A DNA stretch of 64,000 bases from assembly GCA_036674765.1 (NCBI GenBank), contig JARVKI010000118.1, positions 59,645 through 123,644 of the forward strand, read 5' to 3'. Position numbers and translations under genes: made by a program. The stretch is from Seiridium cupressi (Eukaryota > Ascomycota > Sordariomycetes > Amphisphaeriales > Sporocadaceae). Below, piece after piece: positions 57,831 through 64,000 of this stretch (positions are counted from its first letter, which is position 1; every line of letters starts with the position of its first letter). The notes below the pieces were generated by a model. The model saw only the letters and a program-made list of their open reading frames with translations. It had not been told where the DNA came from and searched no databases.

Positions 57831-60800
57831 GATGCGTCAGGACAGCGATGAGTTCTTCCAATGCTCTATAGACAGAGACGGGTAATGGTGATGGCCTAAC
57901 TAAAGGGTCACAAGGATATGGTTATATATATCCCACGGCGTTGAGATACGAGATGCGGCGCTGTTATTATACGTTGAAGAGAAGCACAAGGTTAAAGTTG
58001 TAAACTCAAGACAAGTGCTCTGAAGATGAGGAAACTGGTTGAGAGATGGCGAATAGATTTAAGATGATGGATTAAAGACGGCCGTATCGATATGCTTGCC
58101 GCCCCGAAGGAATGTGGATTCATATATGTATCGACATTGGGCTTGTAGTCCTGGGCTGGATTGCGGCTATGTGCGTTGGGGGTCATGTACGATGGAGAGT
58201 CCTTCCAAACTGCACACAATAGTAAAGATCCACGGCCCAGGACGACCCGGCCGCGACCCATGCCATGCGCAGCGGGTTTTGCCAAGCTAGGGTAGTTCCA
58301 GAGGCATGGCGCGGCGGCGCAGCGTTATTTTCGGGCTGAGGGCTAGCTGAAGAAAAGAATAGTCCATGATCGCCGCCATGATTGGGGCACAATATTGATT
58401 AGTTCCGCATCTCTAGACCCAATCCCGTTAAGCCACTCCTTGGGATGGGGGAGGCTCGGAGATCTCTGCACTGCTTGGGTAGCAGGGGGACCAGGTCGTC
58501 GCAGGCTGCCATTGGACTGTAGACGCAGCCTGTCGCTCGTCCGGGTGCGCTCGAATAGAAGGCGTAAGACGGCAAGCAGGAACGGAGGAGACTAACTCGA
58601 TTCGTCGGCTTACCCGGCATTCTATTTCAGCCGTCGCACGCAAAATTCCCATCTGGGGTCCCAGTACAGATACTGCAGCGGGGCGTCTGAGCATTTCACG
58701 TGGCGGCCGAAACAAAAAGAGGAGACTTTGATTCAATGGCTCTTACGAGATGCTGTATGGGGACCGCTGAAATCCCGACCTCGAGAGCACGAGAAAAGGC
58801 GAAGCCGTCGAACCCGACGTTGCTAATCCGAGACAGCACTTCCGAGATGCTTAAACTGACACGGACCTCGTCCCGACGTTGAACAGACAGCAGACAGAAG
58901 GAGAATTATCCAGCTTGCCAGGTCCAGGGGAGCGGAAGAAGACCGTTGAGTCTTGCACCTCGAATTAACTAGCGGAAACCGTCTATCGAACGATCGAGGC
59001 AGACTGGCGAACGCACTGTGCCTTTGGCAGCCATGTGTCGAGCTACGGCTCTCATTGGCCGCAACGCGAGTGACGAGCTTAAGGTATAGGCGTTTTTTTA
59101 CCCCCTGCCGTGATAGGCTACCGATCGATCACCATTGAACTCTCCTGCCCCCATCACAAGATTTCTGCTGAAGCGGGGTGCAAATGCAAATGCAAGTAGA
59201 AATGGAAACCCAAACGCAAGTGGAGGAATGGGCCCTTGCTCGGGTGAATCCTGTCTCTACACGAGCGCACTATTCCATTGGCTCACCGAAGGGCTCCCTT
59301 TCGGCACTTTTGCGTCAGCCTCCTGTTTGATATCATCATCTCGCAGCAAGAATCCAAATAGGTATTGGTGTGGCATGGCGGCGCAGGCGATGGTCCTAAT
59401 CACATGCCGTTCGACGTCCTCAGCATTTGGATCTGGCGCTTGAAGATCAGAAAGGTGTTGGATCAAATGCAGGTGTCGACATGGCACATATCATTCGGTC
59501 AGCACTAAATGGCCTTACAGCGCCGGACAGACCGTCGCAAAGCACAATCTGCATGTCAATGGAGCAGATGGAGCAGATGAGAATACCCCTTTCCAGTCCT
59601 CTGGCCATTAGTCTCGTGGTCACGGTTATGTTGTAAGCCGTAAGGCTGAGGTGAGGGTCCGGACAGGCCCGGCCAAACAACGGCCGGGGTATAGGGGTTT
59701 CACGACCCGGACCGCTATTTCGTCAACGACAATAGGTCATGCCGTCTTGTGGCACGGAGCTGGCCACGAAAACCACCCGACGATCAGATGAATCCTGTCA
59801 GAACCTTCAGAGTGCTAAATCGCCAATTAGAATGTTTCCCGGTGGCCTCCCTCAGCGAACTCCCAAACGAACGGATTCTCGGCACATCTTTCAGTCGTCA
59901 GTTCGTCTGACCATGCCAGCAGAGGATGAGGAACGATTGACGTTACTGCAGCTCCGATCCCTGTAGGCCTGTACTTAGTGCAGGGAGGGCGGTTTTCTCA
60001 GGCTACCTACCATTGTTGTAATGACAATAATAATTGTCGTAGAATACAGAGCAATGCAGGATACAACTGGTTGGAGCAGCGTAGCCATGACAGGCAACCA
60101 GATGCAAGCAAGGCAGCCTCTCTTTTCAGCTCCGAAATTCAATGTTCCCGAAACAAACTTTCATCCGCAGGCCCTGGATATTTTGGTACCGGCGTTCCAA
60201 GAGCCCGACTCTGCTAGAAGGTGGAATCCGAAATACACACCCCGCTATCGTTGCAACGAAAATGGGCATTGGAGCTGCTAAAGCTTACGCCGGTTGCTAT
60301 TAATGGGTTGTTCTAATCACAGTGTTGGCGTTCCCCTCGCGACCAATCAAATGCTGCACGCACCGAAATGTTGTGCAACCCTTCACCAGCGCAATTGGCA
60401 TAAGCCAGGCACAAGTGCCTTCTACTAGTAACACTGCCACCCACCCCACCATCCCATCCCATCTCTCTCATCGAGCGTTCGAGTATCACAATGGGGGAGC
60501 AACCGCAGAAACTCGATGGCATCACCATCAGTTATCTGTATCACAAGCGGGATCCCGCTGACGTGCGGACAGGCGCAGCGACTCATATCACACCCCCATC
60601 TATCGTACTACGGCAGTTGACTCTGGCTGTCGCATGTTGATCAGCCCGAACGAAAGAACCATCAGTATCTTCACTCTCTCTTGCGCGCACATGAGCCCTA
60701 CCGTCCGAATGCTCAATATCGGTGGTGTATCCTCCAGTCAATTGAATCGCTGTTGGCCAAGGAGATGCGATTGGCCTCGTTAGGCACAATGATGTCACGT

Positions 60801-61133
60801 TTCGCTCCGTGTGCGCCAACGATATACGATGTGCCTGGCTCACATCATCCGGGATGTCGTATAGCCCCGGGCAATGCAGACACGAAATCACTAAACAGCG
60901 GTGCGATTAGGGTCGCTCGGTCCTCAATATTCAAAGCTGTGTTCAAGCCACAGGTTTCGTGAACGAAATATCAGACCATTCATTATCGTTATCGTCATCG
61001 CCTCCGGGACTCCTCTTCTGAACACCGAGTTTTTCTCCTTGTCCTTGATTTATCATACAGTTGCCTTGTCTAGGCGATTCAGGACATTTTCTGTTCTGAG
61101 CAACCCCATTGGACGGCTGTGCAAGCCACCTCC
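57831..61133. other. 3.3 kb gene-poor spacer
   Basis: Only short overlapping frames on both strands (for example 59135-59443 and 60583-60891), none with a family signature. No repeat, tRNA or transposon recognised. Confidence 0.5.
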
Positions 61134-62667
61134 TCACGCCTTCGACCACCAGTCGCCCTGGTCGTGCATTGCGCGAACAACCTTGACGAATCCAGCGATG
61201 TTGCTGCCGGCAACCAAGCTGGGGTATTCTCCTTCCTTGGCCTCGACGTACTCCTTGGCAGTGTTCAGGCCGTTCTCGAAGGCGTTCTTCATGATCAGCT
61301 TGAGTTTCTCGTCGACCTCCTCGCTGGTCCAGCTCAGGCGCTAACGCAATCCTTGTCAGTACTCATATCTTTGGTCAGAGGCATAGTGACGCCTTACCTG
61401 GCTGTTCTGTGCCATCTCAAGCCCCGAAACTGCTACACCACCGGCATTGGATGCCTTGCCAGGGGCGTACCAGACGGCCCCAGTTCCCTTCTCCATGCGG
61501 TGGTTTTCAAACACATCAATGGCGTCCTGGGTGCATCCCATGTTGGAGCCTTCGGCGACAAATAGACAGCCGTTGGAGACGAGTGTCTCAGCCTCCTCTT
61601 TGCTGACCTCGTTCTGAGTAGCACATGGCAATGCCACGTCAACCTTGCCGACATGCACCCACGGGCGTGCACCCTCAATGTATTTGAATGTTCCCTTGTG
61701 CTCGTAAGCGGTGAGAGCCTTTCGTGCGAGCTTGATGTCGGCAATCTTCTCAATATCTTCGGGCTTGAACGAAGCATCACCCTCGGCAACGAGAGCACCC
61801 TTTGAGTCGGACAGCGATACGACAGTAGCACCGAGCTCAATGAGCTTCAAGGCGGCGTACTGGGCAACATTGCCTGACCCCGAAACAGCGACGCGCTTTC
61901 CTGTCCAGCTGCCCTTGCCGGCATACTCTAGCATGTGGCCGACATAGTACACAAGACCGTATCCGGTAGCTTCAGGTCGAATCAAGCTGCCGCCCCATGA
62001 GCCGCCCTTACCAGTCAGAACACCTTCCCACTTGTTGCGCTCTCTGCGGTATGCTCCAAACAAGTAGCCAACCTCGCGACCGCCAACACCAATGTCACCG
62101 GCTGGTACGTCAGTATCGGCACCGATGTGCTTGGACAATTCTCTCATGAAGGACTCGCAGAACTTGCGAATCTCGTTGTCGCTCTTTCCCTTGGGGTCGA
62201 AGTCGGCTCCTCCCTTGCCACCACCAATGTTCAAGCCGGTCAAAGCATTCTTGAAGATTTGCTCAAAGCCGAGGAATTTGAGACTAGCCCCAGGCGTTAG
62301 CCGATCGTGACCCATTGAGCAAAAGCCTCGTCGGACACTTACATGGACAAGTTGACGGTCGGATGGAATCTGAGACCACCCTTGTATGGACCGAGTGCTG
62401 AGTTGAACTGAACACGGTAGCCGCGGTTTACTTGTAGGTTGCCACTGTCATCCTCCCAGACGACTCTGAACTGAATGATACGCTCGGGGATCGAGACGAC
62501 CTTCAAGGCAGTCTTGTATTCGGGGTTCTTGGTGAACAGTGTGCTGTTCTCGAGCGTGCTGGCGAGCTCTAGTACGCGTCAGCAGAAGCAATGACATTGG
62601 CAGGTGTGGATAAGAACTTACCCTTGTAGGCCTGCTCGAATTCGGGCTCTGAAGGTAGGTTCGACAT
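61134..62667 (-). CDS. gdhA: NADP-specific glutamate dehydrogenase
   Basis: Predicted CDS complement(61134..61340, 61398..62283, 62343..62568, 62622..62667), 454 residues, the normal length. It aminates 2-oxoglutarate to glutamate with NADPH and ammonium and is the main route of ammonium assimilation in fungi. The start [18 protein letters not shown] is typical of the Pezizomycotina enzyme. Substrate and catalytic motifs are [34 protein letters not shown] (catalytic Lys about 114) and [12 protein letters not shown]. The nucleotide-binding motif is [19 protein letters not shown], with SDSKGALV giving NADP preference. The C-terminus is [20 protein letters not shown] then SKA. Three GT-AG introns (53, 59 and 57 bases) fall at conserved-looking positions; all phases match. 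Cytosolic. GATA motifs and a TATA box lie upstream. Confidence 0.96.
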
Positions 62668-62830
62668 GGTGGAAGTTGTGACCAACGAAGGCGGGATCTG
62701 GTGTGTGGTTTGTGGTTTGTGAGCTAGATTACTCTTCTATTGGAATAAATCAATACTAGTCTTAGGGTATCAATGGCGAAAGTTGAGGAATGAAGAGCAA
62801 CGAGGCAGTCCAGCAGAGAGCAGCTTAAGG

Positions 62831-62836
62831 TTTATA
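62831..62836 (-). promoter_or_regulatory. Candidate TATA box of the glutamate dehydrogenase gene
   Basis: TATAAA on the minus strand, about 165 bases before the start codon at 62667. Confidence 0.5.
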
Positions 62837-63278
62837 AAAACTTTATGGAGCAGGAGCTTGGTCTGTGGATCTTGTATAGCTCAACTAGCTCTGGAGCTTT
62901 GATTCCACCCATGAACGACCGACCACGGCCAAGCTTAACAGGCATGATTCGCGTCATGATAGTTCCAGGCTAGCATAAAGCCTCCGGCGTCCGGGGACTT
63001 CTGTGTTGTGAAACCATGGGGGGCAAGCCTGTCAAGTGGGGGCGGAGATGTCGATTATACCTCAACGCCCTTTCCAGTATGGCTATGCTCCGACCTGCCA
63101 CCGACTCTGTTGAATTGTTTGTTTAGGTATCCAATCAGGCGGCGGAAGGAGGACTGGTTCTTGCGTCAATTCTCTGGGTCTGTACCGGGCAAGCACGCTC
63201 AGCTGCCATTAACTTCTCACTACCATAGAGCCTGACACTTTGACATGATTACATAGCCATGCTAGCAGCCCAAACTCT

Positions 63279-63304
63279 GATAACCATATTACAGATAGCT
63301 TATC
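63279..63304. promoter_or_regulatory. GATA cluster (AreA/NIT2-type sites)
   Basis: GATAA at 63279-63283, GATAG at 63294-63298 and TTATC at 63300-63304 lie within 26 bases; the last two form a head-to-head pair GATAGCTTATC. AreA/NIT2 GATA factors activate nitrogen-assimilation genes in ascomycetes and favour paired sites. The cluster is about 610-640 bases upstream of the NADP-GDH start codon. Function inferred. Confidence 0.45.
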
Positions 63305-63922
63305 AACCCGGGGCAAACTTTGCAACTATGACTTCATCTGGACGTTCCAGACGTGCAGATTGATCTAGTCTTTGAGACCAAAGCTGGTGATTCGACCAGA
63401 GCTCGGGCGCGCTTCCTCCCACAAGCCGTTGTTTGCATTCCGCTCACCGCACACAGGCGTAGCATGGCCGGGATGCACAATGGTATGACGAAGGGACCCA
63501 TGAAGATCTAGCCAAGCTAAATACTAACACAGATCAACCTAAGTTAGGCCCCCGGCCGCTAACTTGGCTCCGCGCTACTGTGGCCTCTGTTCTTATCAGA
63601 CTCTTCTGATTCGCCAAAGTGGCATTATGCGTAACGCAATCTTCACGGCATTGCTTCTTGTAAGAACTTCCAGAAGATACCCACCAGTCACCCATGGTCC
63701 ACGTCGTGTGGCCGACTGCCGTCTCGGTTCCCCCTCCTCGGAAGAATGCAATCGACTGGCCTCCCCATTCTGGAGACGCAAAACGACACCACCTGTCTGA
63801 GGGGTGAAAAATTTGAGTTTGTGCGGGTGATCGCGGAGCGATGTCGTCGTCGCTACCACCTCGGACGATATTCTACGAGCGACCGAATCTACGGTCTGTC
63901 TAATGCAGCCTGCCGTGCGTCC

Positions 63923-63924
<2 letters not shown>

Positions 63925-64000
<76 letters not shown>
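63925..64000. other. Poly-G run at the window end (likely artefact)
   Basis: 76 bases, all G except one C at 63961. This is the classic no-signal call of two-colour sequencing chemistry propagated to a contig end. It carries no telomere repeat (TTAGGG) and should be trimmed. Confidence 0.9.

Larger units (their letters stand above)
62668..63924. other. Upstream region of the glutamate dehydrogenase gene
   Basis: Contains the promoter elements listed separately, and a GTGGGGGCGG near 63036 that fits a CreA site. Short frames at 63008-63235 and 63564-63859 have no signature. Confidence 0.5.

Noticed and set aside
63925..64000. Telomere or G-quadruplex array
   Set aside because: No TTAGGG-type periodicity; an unbroken G run fits a base-calling artefact.
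1..64000. CRISPR array, defence island, phage or secondary-metabolite cluster
   Set aside because: The gene structure is eukaryotic. I saw no regularly spaced repeats and no PKS, NRPS, terpene synthase, transposase or reverse transcriptase signature.

Overview
The window looks like a piece of a filamentous ascomycete (Pezizomycotina) genome. Genes are split by short GT-AG introns, mostly about 50-200 bases, with recognisable branch-point and 3' splice signals. They are monocistronic, lie on both strands and are separated by 0.3-3.7 kb spacers. The predicted proteins are fungal orthologues: Rit1, Med19/Rox3, Cyc2, Aim32, NADP-dependent glutamate dehydrogenase and a fungal-type SR-protein kinase. 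No tRNA, rRNA, CRISPR array or intact transposon was found. The last 76 bases are almost pure G, which reads as a sequencing or assembly artefact at a contig end. Exon boundaries below were set by eye from splice motifs and frame continuity; where both agree with a known family I am confident of them.

Layout. 0-3 kb: the 3' end of an unrecognised gene and a weak membrane-protein candidate. 3-18.2 kb: mostly housekeeping and ubiquitin functions. These are a tail-anchored E2 of the Ubc6 type (-), an SRPK-like kinase (+) broken by one extra A in a run of six, a UBA/UIM protein (-), Rit1 (+), a Sis1/Psi1-type DnaJ (+) with a heat-shock element upstream, and Cdc34 (-). 18.2-22.9 kb: gene-poor, with a degraded gene carrying several frameshifts. 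22.9-28 kb: Mediator Med19 (+) and a large alpha/beta hydrolase with a GC-AG intron (+). 28-36.3 kb: two secreted enzymes, a GH3 beta-glucosidase (-) and a class 3 lipase (+), either side of a 3.7 kb spacer. 36.9-41 kb: a flavin monooxygenase (-) and an amino-acid permease (-). 41.9-49.3 kb: four consecutive genes with mitochondrial roles, namely mitochondrial leucyl-tRNA synthetase, Mtq1/HemK methyltransferase, Aim32 and Cyc2. The last two share a divergent promoter with a CCAAT box. 49.9-57.8 kb: an NAD(P)-binding epimerase-like protein, a CPA1 Na+/H+ antiporter, and a 1368-residue fusion of a GMC sterol oxidase with an alpha/beta hydrolase whose nucleophile position is Cys. 57.8-64 kb: a gene-poor spacer, NADP-glutamate dehydrogenase (-) with a GATA cluster upstream, then the poly-G end.

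Nothing suggests a secondary-metabolite cluster, a prophage-like element or a defence system. The most unusual items are the oxidase-hydrolase fusion with its Cys-containing nucleophile elbow, the single-base disruption of an otherwise well-preserved kinase, and the multiply frameshifted gene at 20.7-21.5 kb.
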